NCBI GenBank assembly: GCA_018402455.1
Contig: JAGYIG010000005.1
Span: 1 to 64,000, forward strand
From: Opitutaceae bacterium
Lineage (GTDB): Bacteria > Verrucomicrobiota > Verrucomicrobiia > Opitutales > Opitutaceae
Direction: 5' to 3'
DNA: 64,000 bases
Below, one piece after another: positions 54,426 to 63,867 of this stretch. The stretch's first letter is position 1. Each line of letters opens with the position of its first letter. The notes beneath the pieces are model-generated. The model was not told where the DNA came from and searched no databases. It saw nothing but the letters and a program-made list of their open reading frames with translations. The translations under genes were made by a program, and so were the position numbers.

Positions 54426-54426
54426 C

Positions 54427-54446
54427 TTATAGGGACAGGTTAAAAA
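54427..54446 (+). repeat. RAYT-linked repeat, copy 3 (TTATAGGGACAGGTTAAAAA)
   Basis: Identical over 20 bases to copy 1 at 34971-34990, 19.5 kb away. It lies between the arsC start and the acid phosphatase gene with no transposase nearby, as expected for a dispersed non-autonomous repeat. Confidence 0.85.
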
Positions 54447-54537
54447 CAGGCAATCAAGGGCCGGCCGCAATCACGGGCAGTGCGGGGCTTCGCGTGGTGG
54501 GGATTGACGCGAAGGGCCGGGGGGATTGCGTGGGAGG

Positions 54538-55197
54538 ATGCGGCTTACACGTTTGATACTGCTGGCGGGGATGGTTGGGGGTGTGATCGGCCTCGGAGCG
54601 AGCGCCCCTGTGAACCTCTCCCAAGCCAAGGCGGCGGTCCGGGCTTACCACGACGAGGGCGATTACGAACGAGACATCGCACAAGTGGCCGACTGGGCCA
54701 TCGCTTGGATCGAACAGCGCGGGGCCCGACGCACCGCCGACGAACGATTGGTCGTCCTGATGGATGTCGACGAGACGGTTTTGTCCAACTACCCGCACAT
54801 GGTGGCCCGTGATTTTGGCTACGTCCCGTCCGAATGGGTGAAGTGGGTGGAGCGGGCGGCGGCCCCGGCGATCGAGCCGATGCGGGAGGTTTACCGAACC
54901 GCCCGTCGACTGGACATTGCGGTGGTATTTCTGACCGGCCGGGCCACGCCTGAGGAAGAAAGGGGAACGGTCGAAAACCTGCGAATCGCAGGGATGGGCG
55001 ACTACGAGCGGATTATTTTCAAGGGGCCGACTGACACCGCTCCCACGGCGGCCGAGCGTAAACGCATCCGGCGGATACAGCTCGAAGAGGAGGGCTTCAC
55101 CATTATCGCCAGTTTGGGGGATCAAGGCAGCGACCTCGCGGGCGGTCACGCCGAGCGGATTTTCAAACTGCCGAATCCGTTCTATCAGGTGCCCTAG
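54538..55197 (+). CDS. Secreted HAD-type acid phosphatase (class B / subfamily IIIB)
   Basis: 219 residues with a signal peptide (MRLTRLILLAGMVGGVIGLG, cut near ASA). The HAD nucleophile motif is VLMDVDETVLSN, motif II is VVFLTGRATPEEE, and the final Asp motif is IASLGDQGSDLAGG. This matches the Acid_phosphat_B family, periplasmic phosphatases that release phosphate from nucleotides. ATG 54538 is preceded by GGGAGG with very tight spacing. Its stop overlaps that of the next gene within CTAG. Confidence 0.87.
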   Translation: MRLTRLILLAGMVGGVIGLGASAPVNLSQAKAAVRAYHDEGDYERDIAQVADWAIAWIEQRGARRTADERLVVLMDVDETVLSNYPHMVARDFGYVPSEWVKWVERAAAPAIEPMREVYRTARRLDIAVVFLTGRATPEEERGTVENLRIAGMGDYERIIFKGPTDTAPTAAERKRIRRIQLEEEGFTIIASLGDQGSDLAGGHAERIFKLPNPFYQVP

Positions 55198-56771
55198 CGG
55201 AAAAAGACGTTGTAGACGGCAAAGGCCAATCGGCGGCCACTGCCTTCCTCCACCCGCACCGGACCGTCGGTGTGGAAATCCAACGCCGCCTCCCCGTGGT
55301 GATCGAGCGGAATGTCCGGCAACAGCACGGTGACGCCGGGCTTGGCGGTGAACCCCTCCCATCGCACGTGCTCGCCCTGTGAGATGGTCACGTCGCACCC
55401 GACCTCGCCCACCAGCGTGAAGATGATGCTGACGGGTGCTGGGCTGGGGTCATCGGTGAACCGCTTGATCAGCAGACGACTGTCTCCTCCACTCCAAGAC
55501 CAGGTGTGGAGGTCGTTGCGCTCCACGCCGTTCCATCCCTCGCCAATTTGCACCATGACCGGTCCGGAAGGGTGGCGAGCATGATTGAGCTCGCGCGTGT
55601 CGATTGGCCCGAGGCTGAGCATGTAGGCACCGACGAAGATCGATAGGTTGCCCAACACCAGCAGCACCAGCCCCGGCCGCGTGCGGGGAGCCAGGACGTT
55701 GAAAGCCACGTGCAAGGGCAGCAGCAATCGGGTCACGGCGCTCGGAAATCCGGCCAGCGTCGGCGGGCCGAGAATCGCCAGCAGGACAACGTAGCCGATC
55801 CCGAGTTGCCACCAAGGGTTGCGAGGTTGGGGCCGCAGCACGAGCCACCCGGCTTGGACCGAGAGGCCGATGAGGGCGGCCAGCCCGGCCCAAGCCAACT
55901 GATCGGCCGGCGATGCGATCACCGCCGCCCCACTCTCCCGCAGTTCTTGGGCCCAGGCGGTGAGGGGCAGAGCAAAATTCTGCAGACTGTCGGAGTTGGG
56001 GGGGAAAACGGACCGCACGTAGAGCACCCAAAGGGCCAGCGGCGCGACCACGATTGCTCCCGTGAGGATCCGTTGCCGCCAGGTGGGTGCCTGGCACAAG
56101 GCCAGCCCAGCCAGCACGGAAGTCTCCCGGGTAAGACAAGCCGCGGCAAAGAGTCCCGCGGTGGTTTTAAACCGCTGCCGCGCGAGGAACCGCATCCCGA
56201 TGCACAACAGCAGCAAGGCAGGCAGATCGGTCAAAGCATAGACCACGCTGGTGGTGACCCCGGCCGAAAACATCAGCCCGATCCAAGCGATCAGATTGGC
56301 CATTGAACGGGGAGGGAAGAGCCGCAGCAACACGAAGCCGAGACCGATCCAGCAGACCACATTCAGCCACGCGTAGACCCGGAGGGTGCGGTTGCCGTCA
56401 CCGGCGCCAATGAGGGCGGCGACCCAAGGCGCGAGGATCCGGGGCGCGCGCATTGACGGAATATCGATCGCGGTTTGCAAGGCGGGATCCTGCAGTGAAG
56501 GGCGCAGCGCGAGCTGGGCATAGAACTGCCCATCGTAACCCGCTTCTTCCCGGTAGATGTAGATCGGATTGTCCCGCACCTCGGGCAGGGCTTTGGCCCC
56601 CCAGGACGGGCTGATTTGCAACAACCGGGTGAACCCGAAGGCGGGATGATAAAACTCCCGGAGACTGTTCCACCCCACCCAAGCTGCGATCAAGATCACC
56701 CCCCATCCGCCACAGTAGCAGCCGAATTTGGCGGCCCGGTGAGGCCAGGAGTTGGTTGATGGTGGACCCAT
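55194..56771 (-). CDS. Large polytopic membrane protein with C-terminal soluble domain (GT-C-like)
   Basis: 525 residues. One N-terminal helix, a large loop with EEAGYDGQFYAQLALRP and DIPSMRAPRILAPWVAAL, about ten further helices, then a soluble beta-rich C-terminal domain of about 115 residues (VMVQIGEGWNGVERNDLHTW to FAVYNVFFR). The YDGQFY-type loop recalls membrane proteins linked to surface glycopolymers and GT-C enzymes; I cannot assign a reaction. It lies 51 bases after the DUF2339 gene, so the two may be co-transcribed. Same plan as the protein at 13462. Confidence 0.65.
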   Translation of the reverse strand: MGPPSTNSWPHRAAKFGCYCGGWGVILIAAWVGWNSLREFYHPAFGFTRLLQISPSWGAKALPEVRDNPIYIYREEAGYDGQFYAQLALRPSLQDPALQTAIDIPSMRAPRILAPWVAALIGAGDGNRTLRVYAWLNVVCWIGLGFVLLRLFPPRSMANLIAWIGLMFSAGVTTSVVYALTDLPALLLLCIGMRFLARQRFKTTAGLFAAACLTRETSVLAGLALCQAPTWRQRILTGAIVVAPLALWVLYVRSVFPPNSDSLQNFALPLTAWAQELRESGAAVIASPADQLAWAGLAALIGLSVQAGWLVLRPQPRNPWWQLGIGYVVLLAILGPPTLAGFPSAVTRLLLPLHVAFNVLAPRTRPGLVLLVLGNLSIFVGAYMLSLGPIDTRELNHARHPSGPVMVQIGEGWNGVERNDLHTWSWSGGDSRLLIKRFTDDPSPAPVSIIFTLVGEVGCDVTISQGEHVRWEGFTAKPGVTVLLPDIPLDHHGEAALDFHTDGPVRVEEGSGRRLAFAVYNVFFR

Positions 56772-56822
56772 TGGCGCAAACTTGGTCGTGGCGGCGGAGA
56801 GGCAAGTGCAACTTGCCGGGCA

Positions 56823-58580
56823 TCAAGCGGCTGGCGGCAAGTCGGGCGGTCCAGCCGCGGGCTTGAGTCGATCGACCAACAGGGCCGCGGCAATGAACAG
56901 CCCCCCGACCACCAGAGCCGCGATGGCCCGGCTCTCGGTGGAGGCGTGTGCCAGGTCCGCCATAAACAGTTTGGCGGTGGCGAGCCCGATCCACACGTAG
57001 CCGACGACGCGCAGGGGTTTGGCTTTGCGTGGATCGGTTTGGCGCACGCCGGCATACCACTGGACCAGCCCGGCCAAGGCATAGGTCAGTGTGCCGAGCA
57101 GCGCGGCGAGGGGCTGCTCGTCCCAACGGTGAACCGGCGCTCGGCCGATCCACTCCATGGCCAGACCGTGCACGGCGATAATCTGGGCATACCCCAGCGC
57201 GAAACGTTGCGCCCCGGTGGTGGTGACCACGTGGGCAAACTGCCACCACGCGACCGCGAGCACGCTGCCGCCCAACCAGGTGGAGTTGAGAAAAAGCCAG
57301 CCTGAGGGGTCCACCCGCTCCTGCACGGCGATCATCCATCCGATCGAAGCAAAGCCGAGATAGAGCCCGGCGGCGGCCCGCAGGGGCGAGCGCTCCGCGT
57401 CCGGCCCAAACCGCGCGGCCAGGGTGGCGGCGAGCGCCACCACCGTCCAAATCAGCAGGTCCCCGGCATCCTGTAGCACCACCAACACCGCGACCAAGGA
57501 AAACCCGGCGGCGGTGACCGCCAAACCGGCATCGGCGGAAGCGTCACCCAACCGGCGGCGGGCCAGGGGAATGAGGGCCACGAGCAGGAGCGCTTGCAGC
57601 CCCAAGGGGACTGCCACCATCGCCGGAGGCCACCCGATTCCGCCCAACGTGGACGCATAACCCAAACCCATCACCGCGCTGATTGAGGTGGTGAGCCCGA
57701 CCGCGTGGCCGGGGCGTTCCTGATGGCGTGGTAGCCACACGAGGATGAGGGTCCCACCGTAGATCGCGGTCATGAGCGCCCAGCCCAGCACCCGGGCCGG
57801 ATCGGTTCCAAAACTGGTGTGGGAGGCGGCCACGGCAGCCAACAAACCGAGCCCGATCCACCGCGCCAATCGCCATTGGGCGCCCGTTTGGGTGAGGTAA
57901 TAAACGGCCGCCTGCGCGAGCACCCCGGCCAAAAGGTAGGCAAGGATAATGGGGTCTTGCCCCGCGTCCTGCCAGAAGACCAACGGGGAGATCAGCGCGA
58001 GGGCATTTGCCGCCACCATGGCGCCGCTAAACCGGAAACGCGCCGCCGTCCAACCCGCGAAACCGGTGGCCAGCACCGCACCGCCGAAACCGAGGGCCGG
58101 ATCGATGACCTCGGCGATGAGGCCGCCGTAGTAGCAGGCAAACACGGCCGTGCCCAGCCCGGCGGTCAGCAACACCAGACCAAGTCGTCGGCGCTCGTGT
58201 TTGATGAGTAAGATGGCCATCCCGGCGAGCAGGGCGCCCACCCCTGTGCCCAGCAGCACCCGCACCGGGGGAGAAATCCAGCCGCGCTGGATCGAGACGG
58301 TGAGGGCGTAGATCGCGCCGAGCAGAAAAATGAAGCCTCCAATCGATGCGACGATCACCGAGGAACTCAGTTCGCGGCGCGGTGGAGGAGGGGTCGGAGT
58401 TGCCCGCGGCACGGGAGGTGGCGCGGCGCTCGGGGGATCGGAAGGAGGCCGCGTATCCCGAGAATGAGGGACGGTCGGAGAGGGGGTGACCCCCGTCAGA
58501 GCGGTGAGGTCTCGAACCTGTTGTTCAAGAGCTTCGACTCGCTGGCGCAGATCAGAAAGCTCATCCGGAGAGGACGACAT
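56823..58580 (-). CDS. DUF2339 family membrane protein
   Basis: 585 residues. An N-terminal coiled coil (ELSDLRQRVEALEQQVRDLT), a Pro-rich linker, then about 16-18 hydrophobic helices beginning SVIVASIGGFIFLLGAIYAL. The pattern of coiled coil, proline linker and many evenly spaced helices, with LTYALAGLVQWYAG near the end, matches DUF2339 proteins of unknown function. It is probably the first gene of a two-gene unit with the membrane protein downstream. Start ATG 58580. Confidence 0.85.
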   Translation of the reverse strand: MSSSPDELSDLRQRVEALEQQVRDLTALTGVTPSPTVPHSRDTRPPSDPPSAAPPPVPRATPTPPPPRRELSSSVIVASIGGFIFLLGAIYALTVSIQRGWISPPVRVLLGTGVGALLAGMAILLIKHERRRLGLVLLTAGLGTAVFACYYGGLIAEVIDPALGFGGAVLATGFAGWTAARFRFSGAMVAANALALISPLVFWQDAGQDPIILAYLLAGVLAQAAVYYLTQTGAQWRLARWIGLGLLAAVAASHTSFGTDPARVLGWALMTAIYGGTLILVWLPRHQERPGHAVGLTTSISAVMGLGYASTLGGIGWPPAMVAVPLGLQALLLVALIPLARRRLGDASADAGLAVTAAGFSLVAVLVVLQDAGDLLIWTVVALAATLAARFGPDAERSPLRAAAGLYLGFASIGWMIAVQERVDPSGWLFLNSTWLGGSVLAVAWWQFAHVVTTTGAQRFALGYAQIIAVHGLAMEWIGRAPVHRWDEQPLAALLGTLTYALAGLVQWYAGVRQTDPRKAKPLRVVGYVWIGLATAKLFMADLAHASTESRAIAALVVGGLFIAAALLVDRLKPAAGPPDLPPAA

Positions 58581-58666
58581 GAGCGGCAGGGTGGGCCGAC
58601 CGAGGCGGTGCGGCGATGGTAAATTTATGCCGGCATGGCGGCGGCGCAGCTGCTTGTTGTCCCATC

Positions 58667-58694
58667 AAAAAGCCCTTCGTCGCCGAAGGGCTTG
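58667..58694 (-). terminator. Rho-independent terminator of the metY unit
   Basis: On the minus strand a 10-bp stem (58685-58694 with 58671-58680, AAGCCCTTCG/CGAAGGGCTT) with a 4-base loop ends in a short T-run (58672-58668). It lies 33 bases beyond the metY stop. Confidence 0.85.
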
Positions 58695-58726
58695 ATGGAG
58701 GAGAACGAGAGGAGACCGGGAACCAC

Positions 58727-60028
58727 TCAGCCGGCGGCCAGACCTGCTTCCAGATCGGCCTGAATGTCGGCGAAGTCCTCGATGCCCAGCGACAGCCGGA
58801 TGTAGTCGGGGGTGGTGCCGGAGGCGACCTGCTCTTCCGCGGTGAGCTGACTGTGCGTCGTGCTTGCGGGATGGATGGCGAGGGAACGGGCGTCACCGAT
58901 GTTGGCGACGTGGGAGAACAGGGAGAGTCCGCCGATAAATTTGCCGGCCCCTTCGTAGCCCGACTTGAGGCCGAAGCCGATGAGCCCGCCAAAGCCTCCA
59001 CTGAGGTATTTTTTGGCCGCCGCATGATTGGCGTTGTCCGGGAGTCCGGGGTAGTTGACCCAAGCGACCCGATCGTCGGCCGCGAGAAATTCGGCGGCTT
59101 TTTGGGCGTTTTCGCAGATGCGGGCCATGCGCAGGTGCAGGGTTTCGACCCCCTGCAGGGTTTGCCAGGCATTGAAGGGTGATTGGCAGGCGCCGATATC
59201 CCGCAGCAGTTGCAACCGCATTTTCATGATGAAGGCGATGTTGGCGTCACCGGCGGGGGGGAAGGCTTTGAACGTGTCCCAATGCACCAGACCATGATAG
59301 GAGGGGTCGGGCTCGGTGAAACCGGGGAAGCGACCGGAGCCCCAGTCGAAGTTGCCGCCGTCGACGACGATGCCCCCGATGGAGGTGCCGTGCCCCCCGA
59401 GGTATTTGGTGGTGGAGTGAACGACGATGTTGGCGCCCCACTCGAACGGGCGATTCAGAATCGGGGAGAGGGCGGTGTTGTCGATGATGAGGGGCACGCC
59501 GGACTCCCGGGCGATGGTGGCGACCTCTTCCATCGGGAAGATGTTGAGCGCGGGGTTGCCGAGGCCCTCGCCGTAGAAGGCCTTGGTGTTGGGCTTGAGC
59601 GCACGCTTGAAGGCATCGGGATCGGCGGCATCGACGAATTCCACTTCGATGCCGAGTTTGGGCAGGGTGTAGTGGAAGAGGTTATACGTGCCGCCGTAGA
59701 GTTGGGACACGGACACGATGTGATCGCCGCTACCGGCGATGTTGAGGATGGCATCGGTGATGGCTGCCTGGCCGGAGGCGTGGGCGAGCGCGCCGGAGCC
59801 GCCTTCGAGGGCGGCGATGCGTTGCTCGAGCACATCGGTCGTCGGATTCATGATCCGAGTGTAGATGTTGCCGAGCTCTTTCAGGGCGAAGAGATTGGCC
59901 GCGTGTTCCGCGTCACGGAAGACGTAGCTGGTGGTTTGGTAGAGGGGGACGGCGCGCGATCCGGTGGTGGGATCGGGCGCTTGGCCAGCGTGGAGGGCTT
60001 TGGTGCCGAGACCTTGGGGAGTAGACAT
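58727..60028 (-). CDS. metY: O-acetylhomoserine sulfhydrylase
   Basis: 433 residues of the Cys/Met PLP family in its OAH sulfhydrylase branch (length 420-440, [20 protein letters not shown] start, [20 protein letters not shown]). The PLP lysine is in [18 protein letters not shown], and [20 protein letters not shown] is typical. It makes homocysteine from O-acetylhomoserine and sulfide. Start ATG 60028 ([15 protein letters not shown]). It lies 46 bases after the M20 peptidase gene, probably in one unit, and is followed by a good terminator. Confidence 0.94.
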   Translation of the reverse strand: MSTPQGLGTKALHAGQAPDPTTGSRAVPLYQTTSYVFRDAEHAANLFALKELGNIYTRIMNPTTDVLEQRIAALEGGSGALAHASGQAAITDAILNIAGSGDHIVSVSQLYGGTYNLFHYTLPKLGIEVEFVDAADPDAFKRALKPNTKAFYGEGLGNPALNIFPMEEVATIARESGVPLIIDNTALSPILNRPFEWGANIVVHSTTKYLGGHGTSIGGIVVDGGNFDWGSGRFPGFTEPDPSYHGLVHWDTFKAFPPAGDANIAFIMKMRLQLLRDIGACQSPFNAWQTLQGVETLHLRMARICENAQKAAEFLAADDRVAWVNYPGLPDNANHAAAKKYLSGGFGGLIGFGLKSGYEGAGKFIGGLSLFSHVANIGDARSLAIHPASTTHSQLTAEEQVASGTTPDYIRLSLGIEDFADIQADLEAGLAAG

Positions 60029-60074
60029 AGGGAAGGGAGGTTTACGAAAAATCGGCGAGGGATGAAGGAAGAAG

Positions 60075-61250
60075 TTACGGCCGGGGGAGGACGATTTCGC
60101 CGCGGGCGATGCGGGCGAGGAAGGTCGCGGCAAGCTGGGCCCGGGCGGTCAGGGAGGCGATCTCGACGAACTCGCGGTCAGAGTGGAGACCTCCTCCCAC
60201 CGGCCCAATGCCGTCGAGGACGGGTAATCCGGCGGCGTGGAGCAGGTTACCATCTGAGCCACCGGAGACATGAACCCAGGTCAACGGGGCCTGACCGAGC
60301 GCCACAGCGCACCGGGAAAACTCGGCGAAGAGATGCTCCGTGTAAGGGGTGGATTGCAGGGGTGCCCGATCGAATCCGCCTGAGAGCTTGAGCTGGAAGC
60401 CGTCACGGGAATTGAGGGCAGCGGCGAGGGCGGTGAGGGCGGCGGTGAGGGCGGTGACCGCCTCGGCGGTGGCAGCGCGGACATTGATTTCCGCGATGGC
60501 GTGATCGGGCACAATGTTGACGGCCCCGCCGCCGCGGAAGTTGCCGATATTGACCAAGGTGTGCGGCAGGGAGGCCGGCAATTTTTCAACGGCGAGGCAG
60601 AATTCGGCGAGGGCGGTGATGGCGTTGCGCCCCTCATTGGGATTGCTGCCGGCGTGGGCGGCCCGGCCTCGAAGCTCGGCCGTGAAGACGGCGGTGGCGG
60701 CGCGCGAGCGCACCATGGCACCGTTTTCGCGAGAGGGTTCAAACACCAGTCCGAGGTGGTGGGATTGGGCCGTCTGTTGGAGCAGGGCGGCGGAGACACC
60801 CGACCCGGTCTCCTCGTCTGGCGTGAGCAGAACCGTCCAACCGATCTGGTCGGCGGCGGGCATGGTTTCCAAGGCGGCCAAGGCGGCCAGCATCACCACG
60901 ATACCGCCCTTCATGTCGGCCACCCCGGGCCCGTTGAGGCGCTGGTCGTGGTCGATTACTTGGGCCGTTTGGAAGGGCGAGGCGGCGTCGAAGACGGTGT
61001 CATAATGACCGGAGCAGAGGATGCGTGGTGAGGCCGCCGGTCGCATCGTGGCGCAGAGGGCGACGCGCCCCTGGTCGTCCAGCGGCACCCGCTCCACGGT
61101 GGGGGTGAGCTCAAGCAGGGCCGCTTCGAGGGCGGCTGCCATCCGCGTCAGTCCGGCGACATGATTTGAGCCGGAGTTGATCGCGCTCCAGCACTGCAGT
61201 CGCTCCAGCAGGGGAGGTAAGGAGGGGAGCGCGGGGCAGGATGCTGACAT
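60075..61250 (-). CDS. M20 family metallopeptidase (CPG2-like)
   Basis: 391 residues. Metal and catalytic motifs: [10 protein letters not shown] (first His-Asp), [15 protein letters not shown] (bridging Asp), [10 protein letters not shown] (Glu pair), and [20 protein letters not shown] (dimerisation domain His). The close relatives are glutamate carboxypeptidase-type enzymes that remove C-terminal residues or deacylate amino acids. Its pairing with metY suggests a role in amino acid use, which is inference. Start ATG 61250. Confidence 0.9.
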   Translation of the reverse strand: MSASCPALPSLPPLLERLQCWSAINSGSNHVAGLTRMAAALEAALLELTPTVERVPLDDQGRVALCATMRPAASPRILCSGHYDTVFDAASPFQTAQVIDHDQRLNGPGVADMKGGIVVMLAALAALETMPAADQIGWTVLLTPDEETGSGVSAALLQQTAQSHHLGLVFEPSRENGAMVRSRAATAVFTAELRGRAAHAGSNPNEGRNAITALAEFCLAVEKLPASLPHTLVNIGNFRGGGAVNIVPDHAIAEINVRAATAEAVTALTAALTALAAALNSRDGFQLKLSGGFDRAPLQSTPYTEHLFAEFSRCAVALGQAPLTWVHVSGGSDGNLLHAAGLPVLDGIGPVGGGLHSDREFVEIASLTARAQLAATFLARIARGEIVLPRP

Positions 61251-61291
61251 CGGTTCTCAGGTCAGATGCCAGCGACGCCGGCCGCAATCCC

Positions 61292-62956
61292 TCAATCGTG
61301 GTGACGCAGGATCTGCAGCACGTTGAGGGAATGGTTTCCGATCCCCTCCATGTTATTGAGGATGTCGATGTAGAGCATCTCGGCCTTCACCTGCTCACCG
61401 CTCGTGCGCATACGTTGTATGGATTCCTTGCGCAGGTCTTTGCGGAACTTGTCGATGAAGTTCTCCAATTGATGAGCGGTTTCGAGATCGGTGGGTCGCA
61501 CTCCCCCCCGGCGCAGACAATCCGCGGTGAAATCCACGAAGCGCAGCACGATTTCGGAAAACTGGCGAACCTGCTCATGGGTCTCGGGCGGCAGTTCGCG
61601 CTTCTTGCGGTAGCGCCGCTCGGCCAATAGCACCAGGCGGTAGCCCCGGTCACACATGTCTTCGAGTTCGGCGATGACCCGCATGAGGCTCGAGATTCTG
61701 GCCATCGATGAGTCGGAGACGCTGCCCGCGGAGCAGCGCAACAGGTAGTCGGTCGTTTCGACCGCCATGCGATCGCTGTCTTTTTCCAGCTGCTTGAGTT
61801 CCTCGACGCGGTCACCGAGCTTTTCGGTGGGGTTGGTGTAGAGCTCGACAAACCCACTGACGAGATCCCGGGTAAGTTGATTCATCCGCTGCACGTCCTC
61901 CTCGGCTTCGGCCAGATTCAGTTCCCCGGTTTGCGGGAGCAGGGTACCCTCGTATTTGACGTGTTCGCCGCGTTTGCGCTTGGGGGTGTCCTTGATGATG
62001 CGGTTCACCAACCGACCGAGTTGCGGCACAAACCCGATGAGTAGGGCGGTGTTGAGCAAGTTAAACCCGGTGTGAAAGGCGGCCATATGGAAGGGGATGT
62101 TGCCGGGTTTTAGGGCATCTCCAGGCATGATCCAATCCGCTGCCTGCGTGAGGGGGACGAACAAAACAATGGCCCAGGTCACCCCGATGAAGTTGAAGAA
62201 GAAGTGGGCGAGGGCGGCGCGCTTGGCGTTGGCGTTGGCGCTCAACGCGGCGAGGTTGGCGGTGATGGTGGTGCCGACATTTTCCCCCAAAATGATGGCG
62301 GCGGCCGTGGGAAAATCGATCCAACCCTTGGCGGCCATCGTGATGGTGATGGCCCCGGCGACGGAGGAAGACTGGACCACCACCGTCAAAATCGTGCCAA
62401 AAACGAAGAAGAACAGGACCGAAAAAATCCCCCGATCGGTGTAGCTCTGGATGAAGGCCAAGGCTTCCGGATTGTTCTGGATATCGGGGACGGAGTCCTT
62501 GAGGAACACCAGGCCGAGGAACAACAGCCCGAACCCAATGAGAAACTCGCCGGCGTCCTTGAGGCTCGACCGTCGTGAGAACAACAGCGGCATGGCCACC
62601 CCGATGATGGGTAAGGCCACGGCGGACAGGCTGAATTTGAACCCGAGGAGGGAAACGATCCAGAACGTCGTGGTGGTGCCCAGATTGGCCCCCATGATCA
62701 CGCCGATGGCCTCCACGACCGTCAGCAGTCCCGCGTTGACGAAGCTGACCATCATGACCGTGGAGGCCGAGGAGGACTGCACCATGCACGTCACCAGAAA
62801 TCCGGTACCGACGCCGGCGAAGCGGTTTCGGGTCATGGTCCGCATCAGCGCCCGCAGGCGGTCGCCGGAAAGTTTTTGCAGGGCCTCCGACATGACTTTC
62901 ATGCCAAAGAGGAACATGCCCAAGGAACCAAGGATTTCGAAGAGGGTGCCGATCAT
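61292..62956 (-). CDS. Na+/phosphate cotransporter family protein with PhoU-like tail
   Basis: 554 residues. Two Na_Pi_cotrans repeats, each with the QSSSA motif (MVQSSSASTVMMVSFVNAG; VVQSSSVAGAITITMAAKG) and GANLGTTTT / GENVGTTITA, followed from about 350 by a helical PhoU-like domain (LYTNPTEKLGDRVEELKQLE onward). It imports phosphate with Na+. A Pho-box-like repeat lies 55 bases upstream of the start. ATG 62956. Confidence 0.92.
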   Translation of the reverse strand: MIGTLFEILGSLGMFLFGMKVMSEALQKLSGDRLRALMRTMTRNRFAGVGTGFLVTCMVQSSSASTVMMVSFVNAGLLTVVEAIGVIMGANLGTTTTFWIVSLLGFKFSLSAVALPIIGVAMPLLFSRRSSLKDAGEFLIGFGLLFLGLVFLKDSVPDIQNNPEALAFIQSYTDRGIFSVLFFFVFGTILTVVVQSSSVAGAITITMAAKGWIDFPTAAAIILGENVGTTITANLAALSANANAKRAALAHFFFNFIGVTWAIVLFVPLTQAADWIMPGDALKPGNIPFHMAAFHTGFNLLNTALLIGFVPQLGRLVNRIIKDTPKRKRGEHVKYEGTLLPQTGELNLAEAEEDVQRMNQLTRDLVSGFVELYTNPTEKLGDRVEELKQLEKDSDRMAVETTDYLLRCSAGSVSDSSMARISSLMRVIAELEDMCDRGYRLVLLAERRYRKKRELPPETHEQVRQFSEIVLRFVDFTADCLRRGGVRPTDLETAHQLENFIDKFRKDLRKESIQRMRTSGEQVKAEMLYIDILNNMEGIGNHSLNVLQILRHHD

Positions 62957-63010
62957 GCGGGAGGGGTTGGGGTCGAAGGAGGGCAGGGTCGGCCCTCGGG
63001 GGCAAACCCG

Positions 63011-63028
63011 TTGTCACCCAGATGTCAC
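63011..63028. promoter_or_regulatory. Pho-box-like direct repeat upstream of the Na/Pi cotransporter
   Basis: TTGTCAC (63011-63017) and ATGTCAC (63022-63028) repeat with an 11-base period, the geometry of PhoB sites (CTGTCAT-N4-CTGTCAC). The 4-base spacer is CCAG rather than AT-rich, and the repeat lies on the strand opposite the gene. The position, 55-72 bases upstream of the cotransporter start, fits. Confidence 0.4.
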
Positions 63029-63065
63029 ATTTGTCTGCCCGCGTGAAGGGTCAGGTTGGGTTCAC

Positions 63066-63088
63066 AAAAAACCCGGCGGCAAGCCGGG
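63066..63088 (-). terminator. Rho-independent terminator of the lipoprotein gene
   Basis: On the minus strand a 6-bp stem (63083-63088 with 63072-63077, CCCGGC/GCCGGG) and a 5-base loop run into six T (63071-63066). It lies 41 bases past the stop of the gene at 63129. Confidence 0.88.
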
Positions 63089-63128
63089 CGGTGGTCGTGG
63101 TGGTGGCGGTACGGATGCCGTCGAGCGG

Positions 63129-63854
63129 TCACATGCCGCGCTTGATGAAGTCCACTTCCTCGGTTTCGGAGTTCACCTTGACCTCGTGGTCCTTTTCCGT
63201 GGTCACGCCGATGTAGTCGACCACCACGGAAGCGAGGACGGGAAGGGTCTTTCGGATATCGTCGTCCTCGGCTTCATTGGAGACGTAGACACTCCAGAGC
63301 TGTTCCGGCGGGCGTTCGTCACCGCTGCTGATGTTTTCCCGAGCCGACACTCGCAGGTATTTTTCGTAGACGGTGACGGGGATGGTTTTGTCCTCAAAGC
63401 CGATCAGTTCCTGGGTGGGCGGATCGAGCACGGAGACCCGGCGGTATTGGATTTCGCCCGAAGCGGTGCGGGTGGGCACGATGACGGAGCGCACCCCGCC
63501 CTGCATCCGCGCAAAAACGGGGACTGAGCGGGTTTCAAATTCCACCCGGGGGGGTTCGACGTCGTAGTCGATCTCCACGACCATGTCGGCGTTTTCCGGG
63601 TTCGGGGCCTCGTAGAGGCCGCGGCCGGAGAGGGCGGCTTTCACATACTCCACGGCCTCACGCGTGCGGAGATCGGTGCGGGGATCCCCACCGTTTTTGG
63701 TGATGATGCGATAGGATTCACCGGAAGGCTTTTTGGCTTCGTTGGCGATCGCGTTAATTTTTACGTTGTAGCTGTTGGTCTGACAGCCCGCCAGAACCGC
63801 CACCCCGAGGATGAGCAGCGAAGACCTGATCGACTGAGAAGTGAAGCGGACCAT
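63129..63854 (-). CDS. Outer-membrane-type lipoprotein, DUF4136-like
   Basis: 241 residues with a lipobox: SSLLILGVAVLAGC, acylated at Cys24. The mature part has GRGLYEAPNPENADMVVEID, a pattern seen in DUF4136 lipoproteins, and later VYEKYLRVSARENI and LWSVYVSNEAED. Role unknown. I chose ATG 63854 because it starts a standard lipoprotein signal; the frame continues open to 63968 through another gene. It follows a coiled-coil gene by 13 bases, so they are likely one unit. Confidence 0.8.
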   Translation of the reverse strand: MVRFTSQSIRSSLLILGVAVLAGCQTNSYNVKINAIANEAKKPSGESYRIITKNGGDPRTDLRTREAVEYVKAALSGRGLYEAPNPENADMVVEIDYDVEPPRVEFETRSVPVFARMQGGVRSVIVPTRTASGEIQYRRVSVLDPPTQELIGFEDKTIPVTVYEKYLRVSARENISSGDERPPEQLWSVYVSNEAEDDDIRKTLPVLASVVVDYIGVTTEKDHEVKVNSETEEVDFIKRGM

Positions 63855-63867
63855 GGCAGGGGGCGAG

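Noticed and set aside
59183-60391. 402-codon plus-strand frame opposite metY
   Set aside because: Low-complexity Gly/Val/Glu composition, antisense to a textbook enzyme.
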